DNA from: Cardiocondyla obscurior
Taxonomy: Eukaryota > Arthropoda > Insecta > Hymenoptera > Formicidae
Direction: 5' to 3'
DNA length: 64,000 nucleotides
NCBI RefSeq assembly: GCF_019399895.1
Contig: NC_091878.1
Coordinates: forward strand, 4,712,001-4,776,000
Shown here: in pieces, positions 10,566 through 25,500 of the stretch
Position numbering within the stretch: position 1 is the first letter of the stretch
Layout: each line of letters starts with the position of its first letter
Made by a program: the position numbers and the translations under genes
Notes under the pieces: model-generated
The model's input: the letters and a program-made list of their open reading frames with translations, nothing else
Database searches by the model: none
Told to the model about the DNA's origin: nothing

Positions 10566-13500
10566 TTGAAGATTCATCATGTGTGTCTGTTCTTGTTCTC
10601 TATGCTCGGATTGTTGCTGTTGTTCAGTACTCTGATTATCAGTCACTTCAGCATGCGCTTCCACCGGCACCTCCATAGCCTTGACTGGTCTCAACGCAAA
10701 TCTCGGAACTGGGAAAGCACGACCTTCTACGACCTAAAATATTAATCCTTTAAATAAACTTTATAATAGTATTTAAATTAATGATCTCAATTTTACACAT
10801 CATTAATGTATTTAAATAAAATAGTAAAAAAATATATATAAAATATTTTTGGTAATTTATATTACGTTTCTTTTTACCTGATGAATTATATTACGAATTT
10901 CCATGGGAATTGGGAAATTTCTTTCCGCCTCATCACTTTCATCCTCTGAACCTGAGAAAGACTTCGCATCCTGCTGCTCTTCGCCTCCATCCGGACGTTG
11001 GCGACCTTCAATGTTTCCATGCTCAATCAAATTTCTCACTTCCACCGGAAGTGGGAATGGTCCTAATGGTATTGGTCGAGCGCCTTCCGGGAACGGCTTC
11101 AATTCCTGTTTGTATTACAATACGTATTTACGAACGTGACTAAACGCAATTTTAATAGTCATAGGCATACTATTGAAGGGCTGATAACCAAAGAAGGGCA
11201 TTTTTTAAATTTTAAAGTTTTGGTATCATTTTTATATTAAAACTAATCGGTAACTTAATAAAAATATAATTATATGTTTGGAAAAAAAATTATGTATTTA
11301 AATGTAATATATATTTTTCAAATATGCTTTATAATTAACTGTAAGATAAATGAAGTTACCTCGCGACGTGCTCCTTCCGGTACTTGAACCGGGATCGCTC
11401 TGGCTTCACCAGTGATGTGCTGAATAATGTTCTTAATTTCCAACGGCACTTGTTGAATTATTCTTCTAATTTCTATGGGAATGCCTTGGAAGGGAGAACG
11501 CGGCTTTTCGGAAGCGACCTGAGGAGGAGCGGGTGGCCTTTGCTCGGTTTGCGGAATCATTATAGGTATCTGCTGTATTCTCGGATCATGCTCCTGCGCC
11601 TCGGCTTGCGGGGGAGGTGGCGGCATCATAGCTGGGCCTTGTTCGTGGCTGTAAGAATTGGGAACTTGCTCGCCTTGTTGCTGGTACATCATCGAAACCT
11701 GTTGCGGCTCTTGACGAGGCTCTTGAGCCATCGGTCGCATTCCTCTCGGGTCCATCGGGAAATGACGCAGTTCAATAGGAATATGGCGCATTTCGATCTG
11801 TACAATAAATATAATAATAGAAATAACAAATAAATTTGATTCACAACGACATTTAACATAAGTCGTTTACACTTGCAAGAGCAGACGAGACTTACTTGTG
11901 CTCCCATCGGGTTACCCTGGGGCGCCATTGCAGGTGTCTGCGGGCCCATTCGAGGTGGTCTCATCTCCATGGTCAACTGGGGAAGGTTACGGAGCTCGGG
12001 AGGAAGTGCGCCCGGCGGGATGTGATTCAATCCCCGTGGGTCGCTAAGAGGCAATTGTTGCATGTCGGGAACTTGATACTGGGTATGGATTTGGTACTGG
12101 TGATAGCCCGGATTAGGTTCCTGGGACTGAAGAGGAATTTGCACGGTGCCTAAGGGCACAATGATGGGAGTGAGCATCTCTTGCTCCTGTTGCCTACAAA
12201 AAATAAAGACGAAATTGTCACCGCTATATTTCACTGTTTCATTAATTATATATATTTTATTATTAAATATATACTTACTCCTGATTAGGACTGCCTGATT
12301 CGCAGAGAATGGCAACTCGCTCACCGCTCAGTCTTTGGAAACGTTGCGGATCGGTACTGTTATCTAAACCGTTGTCGCCAGTTCCGTCCATCACTTCGTC
12401 GGCTCGTCGTCTTTCAACCACACAGGAAACTCTGCTACGAGCTTGTTGAATTAACGTCTGGAATGTAGTTACAGTTTAAATATAATTTACCGGCAAATAT
12501 TTTCATACGGCTAAAAATTATTTTTTTTTTTAATTTGTAAGACTTTCCTTTGACAATTATTGATATACTTAAGTAAAAAATCAATTTATGTATGTAAAAT
12601 ATTATATTTACGCCTGCAATGTCGTCGAGATCCAACTGAAGTGGAAGCTTAATGTGCACAGGAGGGAATTCATCATCATCGTAGTCGTCATCATCATCGT
12701 CGCGATCGCCATTCTCGTTATCGGATTTCGAGCTGTTCTCTCCTTCTCCTTGAGATTTTGCATCCTTAGTGTCAGGCTCCACTTCCTTCTTTACTGGCGC
12801 AGAAAGACTTTGTAAAGAATCTTTCGACTCGATAGGTTCCTGCAAAAATTAACCACGTCATTAATTAAAAAAAAAAAAAATGTTTATATAGTATTCTTAA
12901 AAGGAAATACAATTTCTTAATATGCATTTTGTGTTAATTTTACTATTTTACAGAAAATATAATATATTATTTAATTATTCTTTATATTAATATTAATTAT
13001 TATTAAATTAATATTAAATTTAATTTTAACCTCCCAATTTTTTTGTTTTATAGGGGACAAAGACTTGTAAAACTCTGGTAAAAAAAAAAAACGAATATTC
13101 CTCGAGGCTTCGAAAGCTGGACAAATACCTTCGCAGCAATCCTCACTCGTTGATGCAACTTGTCTTCCTGCTCGCGACACCGTGGGTCACTAGTGAAAGT
13201 GAACTCGCATTTATATTATCGCAGTGTAATCTTGTCGATGGAAATTGCACGCGAATGAGAAAATATCCAAAGAAATAGCAAAACTAACTGTATTTCATAT
13301 ATTCTTGCGTTCCTTCTTATTTGATTAAGTTAAATTGCATTAAACAAAATTTTTTTTATTTTATTTTCCGTTTAATTCGCTATAAAATACTAATGTAACG
13401 AAGAAACATTCTGCTTCTTTCGAAGCAATTGGAGTCGACTTTCTCCTAACGCAAATTTAATAGAGATCATTTTTAGCATCCTCTGTAACGCAAACGTAAA

Positions 13501-16500
13501 TTAAATTTCTATCAAAAGCAGAAGTTTTACAAATCGCATTGTTTAATAAGAAATTATGCGGCAATTACAGGTTTATATCGTACGGTAAAACGTGGATGCC
13601 TATTTTACCGTAGTTTAACGCATAGAAAGCGAAAAAAAAAAGTGGGAGCTCCAGTTTCGTAAAATGTGCATTCTTCTCGCTGGCCGCGTTTCTCGGTTTC
13701 ATGCAATCACGATTTTGCACAGGAGACTCTTTCGACTGAAACGCGCCGTTTGTCGCTGTATCCGGCAAATTCTTACAAACATTGAATTATGGATTACCGC
13801 AAACGTAGCGTAAACATGTCGAAATGTTTTCCCCGGCAAATATCGACGCTGTTAAATGTCTTTCCCGCGGCTTCTTAACGCGTAAGCCGATTGCCAATGG
13901 ATGATTACAATTTTGTGCAAGAAACGTATGTCGCAACGGCACAATTATGGATCGTAATGGTAAATTTACAGAGTATTACGCACGCAGTAGCGATTTATTG
14001 ACTTCTGATATTTATTAACGCAATCAACAACATTGTCGCGACAAGCGATTATTATTCTTTAACGATCTTCACGCTACAATATATCGTTTAGAAAATGCAA
14101 AAAAAAATTATAAGCAGCTAAACGTTTCGAGAGAGAAATAAAAGATAAAATAATTAAAAAATCTGGAATTTAAGTCCCGCGACAAGATTAGCTTCGTAAA
14201 GATCAGTATTTCGAGCAGTTAAAATTCGACCGAGCGTTCGCCAAATCGCCGAGCGAAGAAACGCGAACGCGACTAAGCACTTTCCACTCGGGGAAATTGC
14301 CCAGGATGTAGAAAGGATCTCGCGATGGTTTGGACGAGCGACGGGCAACCTGCATGATCGTCAAACTAAAACGGAACGAGCCGAGATGAAACTCGCCAGG
14401 CCACGGGAACACGTGCAAATTGTGTCGGTAGAGATAGTGCCTTATATGCGCATCCTGCCAAGTAAATGCCGTTCGGCTATAATCATGGGAACCGCAAAGA
14501 AGACTGGTATAGCACGTTGCTCAGCATGATTTTACAAAGTGTATCGTGTACCTTTGAGTTAACAATTTCTCGAGTCGAAAATATTATTCCATTAATAATT
14601 GCGCTTTACATCAAAATCAAAGGGTTCCTTTATTTAAGTGTCTTTGACTGAAGAATATTCTTTTAATCCAAACTATAATTCATTTCTTTTTTTTTTTTGT
14701 TACTCTTTAATTTATTATCCATTTATCGTAGCGGTACTGACTTTCTATTGTAAAAAAAAATTCATTTAATTACATTCAGATGCAAGAAAGGAAAAGTTTG
14801 CGTTTTGAATAACATTTCCAGCAGACATAAAAATTTCACATCAAAACCGATACGATACATATCTTTATTACTTGCTGCGCATCTCGCGTCAGGTGAATAT
14901 TTAAAATAATTGGACTGGATCGGATTGTCTGGTCAATTAAATTGCAGTTGCGTGTATCGTTGAATTTCTATGCATAATTCTTTTTTTTCTTTTTTTTTTC
15001 TATATGTGCGTACGCACACGCAACACGATAAATGATATATTGCGCGATCCGCGTCCCTTTTCGCCGACTCGCTACGTTATAGGGCAATTATTCCGCGTAC
15101 TTCATCGCGACATTCCCGATGTGCAACTATCGCGACGTGCTGCATAAAAAAAAAAAAAAAAGAAGAAGAAGGGGAAAAAAAAGGAAACGAGAGTTATGTT
15201 TCCTCCCACTCGAGATTCGCGGAGCGTGCGACATGGAAGAAAACTGTCATTGCGATTTGCCGCAGCGATGACTTCGTCGTACGCCGTATGGCTTTCTTTA
15301 GAAAACGCGACGAGCCCCTTCAACCTATCAATTAGCGAGGCATTACGATCAATTACGGCCGTGCCTGTCGTTTTTAACGTGTACACGGTATTGGACACGA
15401 TAGTGATAGCGTGCTAGCCGGACGATAATGCAACGCGATTTGTCGCAATTTCAAATGGCGTCGCTAAAGGCTCGCAAAGTTAAACATCACAATCGGCCAA
15501 TGATGCGAAAACGAAAGTAGAGACGTGAGGTAATCTCTTCAAAATAAAATCGAACGATTAATTTCATTATGTTCATTATACTCATTATCCTCGATGAATT
15601 TCTTTTCGCTTGTATTACTTGCAGAATAAAATCCGCAAAAAGTTGAATTATCGGCGTTTCTAATTTACCGGCTTGGATTTTTTTTATTTATCCAAACTCG
15701 TAGATCTCTTCGTAATTAAAACAATCGCAGAACAAATATAAAATATAGCGAATTTTCTTAAACTAATTTCATTTAAAAACAAGGATTCTAATTATATAAT
15801 ACACGTCGTTACGTTGAATTAATTATTGAACGTATAATTACGTATTAAATATGTAATATGGCATTGTGTCTCGCAGGAGAAAATCGCATAATTATTCGAA
15901 ATCATTCAGCTCGCGCGCAAAAACGCAGCATTATACAGTCGTCTCGCGTGCGGAGAGCTATAAATATATTCAATCCCGTTTTCCTTCGCGCGTTCATAAT
16001 CATATGTATCATTTTATCTATTGCAGAACGGATGGGGAAAGGGGAGGGGGGGTCTCAATCAACAGAAAAGATTCCCGTTTCGATACATTCATTAGCATCG
16101 CCGATCGATCGTTCTCACGTATAAAAAAGGAAGAGTCGATCGCGGCGGCGTTACGCACATACAAGGCGTGAGTCAGGATTCTATTTTCCACCGATGACGT
16201 TTGACGAGTACATGCGAACGCGGTATCTCAAGTCGACTTGAAATTGTTAAACAACCGGTCATAATACAATACAGTCGCCGGGAGAAAATCTTTTTAGAGA
16301 ACGTTCACCTCTTCGCGGTTGCCGCGCGACTGGCAACCCACTTTCGTCGTGGTACATTTTCCAAGTGTCTGATCGCGCCGAAGGCGATGGAAGAAAAAAG
16401 AATTAAAAAAAAAAAAAGGAGAAAAAAAATGCATTTCAGAAGAATATCTCGCGTCGTCGTAATTGTATGATACGGAGAATTATTTGTAGATATAGTAATT

Positions 16501-19500
16501 AAAACCTCGATTATATTTATAATTGACTCAATTAAATTTACTGTTAGAAATATCATAATCATAGTTCGATCCCAATAGTATACGCTTTTCTCTCAGTTTA
16601 TCGTATATTAATTTGATATTATATGTATGTTAATTCAGTACTCCACGGTTGATTGTTAATTATTTCACGATTGTAGCATTCGTAAAAATTACTTTCGCGC
16701 CGGAAGACTTAACGATTCTACAGACGCGGCCTAATGCCGATGCAAATCACGATACTTTTATGGCCGATTTCGCCGGGTATCGTTGACCCCGAGACGACCG
16801 ATTTTCACCTCTGCACATCCGTTACATGAGCCGGGCGCTCTTGGTTCAGTTTTACATTCGCACGGCGTGTAACTATACCGATCTTACTTTCTATCGGCCG
16901 CCATAAGCGGACCGGAAACGGCTGTTACATTCGCGCGCGATCAAACTTGATGACGTCCATCGGCTGGCGTTCGCCGCGAGGAATAATCGATCTACTGAAT
17001 TTCACTGTCCGGGAAAAAAAGTACATTCTGTTTTTTCGTTCTGGACAATTACCCGTCGAGAATTATTCCGTAATCGTGATACTGACGACAAAAGTGTCAA
17101 AATTTCACGAGGACGCAAACTTGCTGAAGCAAATAACTTGGCCGTTAAATTAATTAAACCGAAAGATTTGAATAATTATCAATAAATTAGATATACGATA
17201 AATTTATCTTGCATTAGCAAATAATTAATTTAACATAAATAAATTGTTGACTTATTAAATTTTCCGCTGCGCCGAAATCTAGGATTTCGCAGACGCGCGT
17301 TATTACCGCGTAAACATGAATTAATTAGTAGAAATACCGCGGAAACAATCCAATTGAAGAGAGATAGTCTCTTATGAGGGAAATTGATTACCTAGAGAAG
17401 AGAAAACCTCGTTGCACGATTGAGCACGTCGCTTCCGCGATGCCTCGCGATTGTTTGATGAGCACCAGGAGGAATACCTTCGTACAACGGAAATCAAATG
17501 ATGGGCGACGGACGGGCGCGTTTACGAGAGGTGCGAATAAAGCACGCAAACGTAACTTTTAATTTCAAGAAATAAAGGAATGCGTTTCGTAACAGATCGC
17601 GTAATCAGATACATTCGTAACAAGGCGAGCAAAGGGAATAAAAAAGAAAAATTGCGAAGTAAAAAAATTAAAGTACAACAAGGCAAACGAGTAGAAAATT
17701 ATTTAATAAAGAAAATACTAGAACTGAAGTTATTTTATTTTTACCGAGAACAGCAATAATTCTAAATTAATTATATTTTTCAAATTAAATAATTTAGTAA
17801 CCGGGATAAAATAATATATATCTTTTTGATAATTTTTTTAATCAATCAATTGTTCTTTATTCCGCTGAAAAAAAAAATAATAGCAGTTCCTAGCCGCGAG
17901 AAGCAGCGAATAGTTTTACAAGGACATTAACCCACGCGTTATTATCGGCTAATCGAGATTGCAATGCGATCGTTATGATTTTGCAAACACAACACCGGGC
18001 CCGTTCGTCGTGTACATTCACGATCGCACACATAGAACGCGGCTCGGATTACGTAATTCTCCCGTTTGCGGTTCTCCTTGAACGCGCGGCTCCTGGCACC
18101 GCGCGTTTCTTTGCGTTTCGTTTTCTGCACGTTTAATGCTCACGGACGAGCGGAGTGCGCCTCGTCGAAAGTCCGTTCTTCACAACGGAGCCTCGGTCTT
18201 TAACGCCGGAATTAATCGCCGTTGTCTACGTACCGGCACGTACCCGCCGCTTCTTTCCGCTCGCGGCGAGAGATCGCGTCGCCGCGGGATTTATGACGCG
18301 CGGGGAAAAAAAAAAATCCGCGCCTTTTTACGGGCGTCAGACGTCTCTTGTCGGCCGTCAGTCAGCTGGACGCTAAGGAAAGATAATCTTCAAAAGATTT
18401 ACGGGCCAATTGTACGTGCTCATCTCAGCGAAAGTGTATTCTGGTTAGATCATGATTTAGAAAGAAAATGTAACGGCATATTGGGATAAAATCGCCGAGT
18501 TTCGAAAGTCGCTCGAGTCACGTATGTGAAAACGCAACAATATAGTAATTAATTTAATAGTAATGAATCTCCCGCAGGAATTTTCTCTCTATTTTTTTTT
18601 TTTTCTTTCTTTTTTGCCTCTTTTTCTTCTCACAAACGAAAATAAAAATAAAATAATTCGCATACATATGTAAACTGGTATAACTGTTGAACAAATCGTT
18701 GTTCGGTATCTTCTTGAATATGGGTTGGGTTGGAAACACGTTCGATTCTAACAATTGCTTTGTCTGAATGCAACCTTGGATCAAACCTTGAATCCGGTTC
18801 AAGCGAGAAGCAGAGATTAAATAAAGATTATAGAATCTTATTAGAGAGAAAAAGATAAAAAGAGAGAAAGATTTTTATTTTTTTCCTCTCTTTTAATATA
18901 CTATGACGTAGTACCTGCTGGGTTTAAGTCTTTGATTTCGACGAAAACTGTGCCTGAAAAAATGTCTTGTCGAACTTTGCTGTCCCGTTGTCGACCGCCG
19001 TCGATTTAAATTCGAAGAACATTTTCTGCACGGCTGCGGCATTTAAATCTCCGAATATTCCTACAATATCGCGTCGCCGTTTTAATAAATAATTAAATGC
19101 ATTTTATTATTCTAATGTCAATGAAATTAATTTGAATAAAAAAATTTAAATAAAATAATTGAATGCAATTAAGACGCCGGTCTTAAAATCCCGTGAAAGC
19201 AGACGAGCTAACTACCTTCCCTTGTGAAACTTTGGTCTCTTAATTGAAAGAAGAAACGACTTCAATTTCCTGGTTTTAAGCAAGCCGGGCTATTATATTC
19301 GCTTTACGTAAGGCGACACGTTCCCAATTTCTCTGAGACGAAGTGAGCCGATGCGGCGTCGCGCGAATATAATAAAATTCGACGATAATAATGCGACGGG
19401 CGGCTGGTGGTTTCTTATCGGGGTCTCGCCGTCTCGACCACAATGGGCGGCCAAGAAGTATTTCGCGGCGTGATACTTTCTCGTCGAGTTCGCGCGCGGG

Positions 19501-22500
19501 AATTTATTATATTTAGCAATTTGCCGACAATTGCAATTCGCGTGTCAATTCAAGCGCGCGCTTGCTCCCTTCACCCCTTCTCTCCCTCTTTCTCTCTCTG
19601 TTTTTTCTTTTAATTTTTTTCTTTTTTTTTTTTGTCGACGAAGAGTACGGTTGTAAATAACTCTACGCTTTCTAAATTTGCGATATCTTATGCCAGTTCA
19701 TTCATTAGCATCCGACGACTATTGGCGATTTTCACAACGGATAAGACGCGTTCGGTTTTCTTCATCCGTCGCGTCGATTAAATACGCGCGGAGCAGCTGA
19801 TTCGTTTCCCGTTGCTGCTATTGCATAAAGAAACGGCGAGAAACAATCGGAGAAACGGAAAACGCGATATTACGAGCGAGAAACAATTGCTCGGTGATTT
19901 TCCAAGAAATTTTATTTCACGCAAGCAGCTAAGAGAAACAGGAAAAACCACCGTTTTACTAGAAAATTAGCTTCCTACGTTTAATTGCATCGTATCCAGA
20001 TATGATTCCGTTTGTAAACACGATTATTTTTTTACAAGAACTACTCGCTAATAAACAAATAATAAAATAAAAAATTAATAAATATTTTAATTAAAATTAA
20101 TTTAAAAAATATAAAAATATTTGAATTATTAATAATTGTAAAATATATAAAAAGGCACATTTTAGCGCGAAGCGAATCACGGATAAGAAATTACACGAGT
20201 AATCGTCAATAATTACCTCAAGTAATTTTCATTTACATTACAAGGTATGTACAAGTACGATATTTTTGCAATTATTTCCTGACGATTCTGCATCGCAAAT
20301 TATATCCGCTACGAGTACTTTATTATCGTGATGCAAGCTGACAATTTTTTTTTTTTTTGTTGACTTTTGAATTGAAACAATTTTCTCAAAGACGGACATT
20401 ATAACAAAAAGACAAAGACCGCGTTTGAAAGAACATTCGAAGCGGAGATTTCAGTCACGATTTATTTGCTAACGTCACACATCGCGTTAGCGTTCTTTAG
20501 TCAGTTGCCAAAGCAAATTTGCGTTTTTGCCGGGAGATAAACGTTAATCACATTAGCGGCGACGCACTAACGTCTCCCTTTTTCACTTTCGATCGTAAAG
20601 AGCTAAGTCGCGAGTTTGCTCGAGGCGACCTATCGATTCCTTTTACGAGCGTCGCGACGACGTGGAAATTTAGAAATCTGTGGAAACCACCACCGTGAAC
20701 GTAACAAGCTGAAAGCTGCGGCGTCGGCGCCTCAGCGCTGTTTTTATTTTTTTTCTTTTTCTTTTTCTTTTTTACATCGCGAGCAATAGAACTTAATTCG
20801 CTTAACAATTAAACGAGAAACTTAACGCGACCGATACAGCCGCAGCCACTTTCCCCGCTGCGAAAAATTAGCTGGACCGTCCACGCGATTTCTCCGTAAG
20901 TGCGGTAAGGACGGTCGTTATTCCGATAATCGTGCGTTTGCACGACTGCGTTTTTCGACGGCGACGGATAACGGCACCGAAAGCATTACGGTGAATCTGG
21001 TTTTATTATTACTCCTTCGTTTTTCTTTTTTTTGTTCTTTTTTTTTCACGATTACACTCGTTCCGCGGATTTACCTTGAGCTCCCCGCGATCGCCAATTA
21101 GATTGGCAGTTTAACGATAACGAGACAGAAGTCGATCTTTATTAGTTTATAAGAAACGTTCGCAAGAAAGGCAAGTGTTTTATAAAACACCTCGATGGCG
21201 TCGTAGCATATTCTATCTCCGCGAGATACATTAATTATATACTCCTCAAAGAAAAATAAAATAGAGAAAAAAAAAATACGTAAAAAAAAAAAGAATTAGA
21301 AAAATAAAAAAATATATAAAAAATAATAAAAATCTAGCTTTCAATAGCTCTCTCTTGGTGGAGATAATTTAGAGTAGAATATGTTCCTTTTTAGTCTTCG
21401 TATTACTCTATTAGCGATATATTACTAATTAGATTATCATATACGATCGCAGGCCCGAGTAGTTTTATTCGACTAGTTTTACTTTTGCGGACAATATAAA
21501 TATATATATTTTACGATAAAACGTCTTCTTTTTCACGTTTTACTTCCCCATGTCTTTTTATACGTAAACTTACCTGCACCAGAGCCTCCGGCTGCAAATG
21601 CTTCAGGAACTCTCCTTGCGGCTGATACGACGCGGCCTGCTGTTGGAGTCTCAGCTCGGCCTGCATCGCCGCGATCGACTCCGGCGTGCAGGAAGCCCTG
21701 GCCTGGACCCAGGACGCCGCCAGAATGAAGCTGCCGAGCACGATGGACATCGTGATCATAGTGACAGCGGCGATCCTGGCGATCTGCACAGCCGTGCTCT
21801 TCATCGGTGGTCTCATGTACGCCTGCGAACAAAATTTTACTTGCCATAACATCCGAAGAAGACGAAAAGAATATCTTTGCAACAACAAGCAATTGAGTTT
21901 TCTATCAAACTCATTATGTCTAATATTAAAACAGTTTTGCAAAGCGACAATGGCGAGGAGAACGTCAAAGGAGAGCGTGAAACGACAAAAGGCCTCGACT
22001 CGGTTGGTTAACCAGCGTGAAATCCCAGTGTCAGTATGTGTGCGTGTCTGTCTGTTAAGAAAAAGTACCAGCACGTACGTGACAGGTGTGATATAGATAC
22101 ATGCATATACATATGAGTTCGTGCATGTTCCGTACTTAACATGAACATGAACACGGACAAATTTTACTTTACCGTAGATCCCCGCGCCGGTTACACCGAT
22201 AAGAGGGGAAAAGGGAGATAGGTGATTATGTAAAGACTCATGCGTATGTTAATGCACCTCGTTGATTCACCGGAACTCTTGTCGGACACCGTGGAAACGC
22301 AGAGCGCGGTTTTCCTTGGCGACTGAATGAGTTCTCTTTGAGTTTCTTCTCAAGTGTCTCATTTTGCATTAGTCGCATATCCAGTCGCCTTGACTCGCAT
22401 ACTTTTCATATGGAATATATTAGTCGACATCACATGATTCATGCATTCTTATCAATTTGTTTTTATCAGTCGCAGAAAAAATTATGTATGTAAAAAAAAA

Positions 22501-25500
22501 AAAAAATGAGAACACGTCAAATATTTTAAATAGCAAACGCAATTAATAGTGATATATTTAACGTAATTAATCAAATAATTAATTATATTATTACAAATTA
22601 ATAATAATGCGTAATTAAATAAATATTAATTTCCATAACGACGGTCCGTACACGTGCGTGTGTTTAACCGTCCGTTAACGACGTCTGTGCATCGCAATCG
22701 GGTGCATTAACAACAGCTGAAAATAAACCACCGTGTCGTCATTTAACTCCTTCAAGAGCCGCAGGAATAAGCGTGATAAAATACATCTGACGCGTGCTAA
22801 CTGTACCTTGACACTATTATGGTGGCTTGGACCCGTTTTGACGCCCGGCGCTTTTGTAGATCAGACACTCGCTACTAATTTTATGCGAACTACCAGATTA
22901 CGTTTAATCAACGCCTTATGCAATTACGCTACATCGCGCGTTCAAAGGATACGCCGAAAAGACCCCGACGCCCTCATCGCGGTATAAAAGCCGCGCTTCG
23001 GTTCCCCGTTCGTTTAATCGTCGAATTATTTTACATTTGAGCTGAAAATATTTCGAGCCTCGTGGTTTTTGGGTTGTAAATGTCTCTTTACGAGATGAGA
23101 CTTGCACCACGGACTGTACTTGCACGTACAATTCGTAATGACCTCGATGTGGATGGACGACTCGGGTGAGAGGCTTCCAAGAGATAGTAGGCCATCCGAG
23201 GTTGGCTTTATGCTACGCGATCCTCCTGACAAAAGTAAACAGGTACTGTTGCCAGGCGCTCGAGACGAAAAAGATTATTATTTATTCCTTAAGACGAATT
23301 TCGTCGCTCATCACTCGCGAGTCATTGGCACGTGCTCGAAAAAAATGGTCTAAAATAATGATTTATCGTCGCGAATCAGTCCAAGAAGAGCTACTAGACG
23401 AGGCAGTCTCGAATTAAATTCCTTGATAACTTCAGAGTTATTTATATGAATTAAATTTATTATATGACGTTGTAAAGAAATAAGTGTGAATTAATTTGTA
23501 GATTAAAGTAAAACGTATGCGAGTGCGTTTCAAATTTATTTAATAATAAAAAAGGAAAAGGAAGATGAAAAAAAAATCAACGTTTTGAAAAATTCACGAA
23601 ACACGTTTGACAATTATTTTCAAGCTGATTAATTCCAACATGTGATTTGAGACATCGATAACGCGCTTTGCACTTTCTCTGTAATATACATGTGTACTAA
23701 TGTAGGATGGACGTTGCAGGGTTGGAATTAACGAATTAAAGCAACGTTTTTAACCACTATTAACCTCTTTAAATCGTTGAGTGGTTTTGAATATTTCTTT
23801 TGTTTTACATTCGATAAATATGAATATAATACAGTCAGATAAGAGAATTTCTGTACTGTACGTCGTTATTTAAATATTTCCATCAATATATCAATGTTAT
23901 TTAATTTCAACTTTCCTACTCATAAAAAAAATTTTTTTTGGTCTATTTATAATACATCGATCTTTCGAAAAAATATGCTTTATCACTAAAAAAAAAATAA
24001 TAAAAAAAAATACTTTATATAATTTTCTAAATTAAGTAAAAATTTCACTAACGCATCTCATTTTTTATTTAAAATTTTGACGCAATTTTCAGAAAGAAAT
24101 AAAAATGAATACTTAAGCTGTTATTAGAAATAATGGATTGCGAAAAAATACCCAGTACGAATTTCGAAGTGTGTTTTGTTTTACGTAACAGCGGATTGTG
24201 TTTGCTCATTACTCATACACATGTGAGAATATAAACGACGTGCCAGAAAAGTAAAAACGCAAGAACGTTAAAAATAATAAATGTTCTGACCAAAATATTT
24301 CTTTTGCAAGTTCGATTGATAACCGAAAGATACATAAAATTAATTTCTAAATTATTATCCACTGCTTACAATGCGTTATAACATTTTGTAGAATTTAATT
24401 TGGAATATATTATTTAATTTAAAAAAAAAAAAAAAAAAGAAATCTTTCTCTCTCTTTCTCTTTATTCTCCCCTGCCGGCGATACGCGCGATGGAGCAATC
24501 ATTGTTGCCGGCAATGTAGACGGAAATGGCCTTCTGTTTTATAAAATAGTTTTGAGCATTTGAATTCATAAAAAGTAAGGTGATATATTTTCCTTGTACT
24601 CCATTGCCGCATATTATATTAGTCGGCATTACGCATGCAATTATACCAGCGTATAGTTACTGACATTAATATTCCATGCCCAATGCGCGCGTTGAAATCT
24701 CCGGAAAGTTCAACACGTAGGTTATCTTACAAATGATTGCTCAACAAGCAAAATAGAACGTGAAACTTTTTAAGTATCACTTCAAAGGGTTATTTTTTTA
24801 CGAAGAAATAAATTCTTTTTATTTTTATATTTATTTTAAATGTTAAATGTTAATTTTCTCGCGCATTCAAATTTTTATGTAATAACGTAATCATCATTAA
24901 TAACGTATTATAATAAATAAATACTCTGAAGTAGTTATTTATTATAATACGTAATTACTAAATTGTTTTTAGAAATCCACAAATCTTGTTTCTTGCATTA
25001 ATCAATTTTTTGTTTTATGCTCACGTCCTATTTCGTTAATGTGACGTTTCGTCTGTATGCCTAAGTGAGTGTGTATATGTACGTAGATTTGTAAAAGAGT
25101 GGCCGACTCGACATCGTCGAATTCGACGTTCAAGGCTCTCGAGTTCATAAGCATGACGTGAAGAGGATGCGCATCATTGAGTTTTTAAAACTTCATTTTA
25201 TTCCGCGACTTTTTGCGAGATTTAATCATTCCCCTTTTTATGCATATTCAACACGGAATATTCGCAGTAAATCATTTTTCAACTATCGCAAGTAACTCTT
25301 TACGACAAATACGCAGAAAGTGATTTTCTCTATTTATGTATCGGTATCTGAAATTCACAACAGTATAATGTGTAAATGAGAAGTCGAATATTCCCAGAAA
25401 GGATGCGCGTCGCATTTGCAATTTTGAATGACACTTTTTCTTAAACTCTCTCGCTAGCCAATTAAGCGTCCATTTTTAATGACAACACGATCACGATTTT

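Noticed and set aside
10473..10745. Plus-strand leucine-rich frame opposite exon 8 of the membrane-protein gene
   Set aside because: The leucine run is only the antisense reading of the CAG/CAA glutamine repeat.
15102..16171. Several 70-100 codon frames in intron 2 of the membrane-protein gene
   Set aside because: They shift frame at A runs, overlap on both strands and have no conserved-looking segments.
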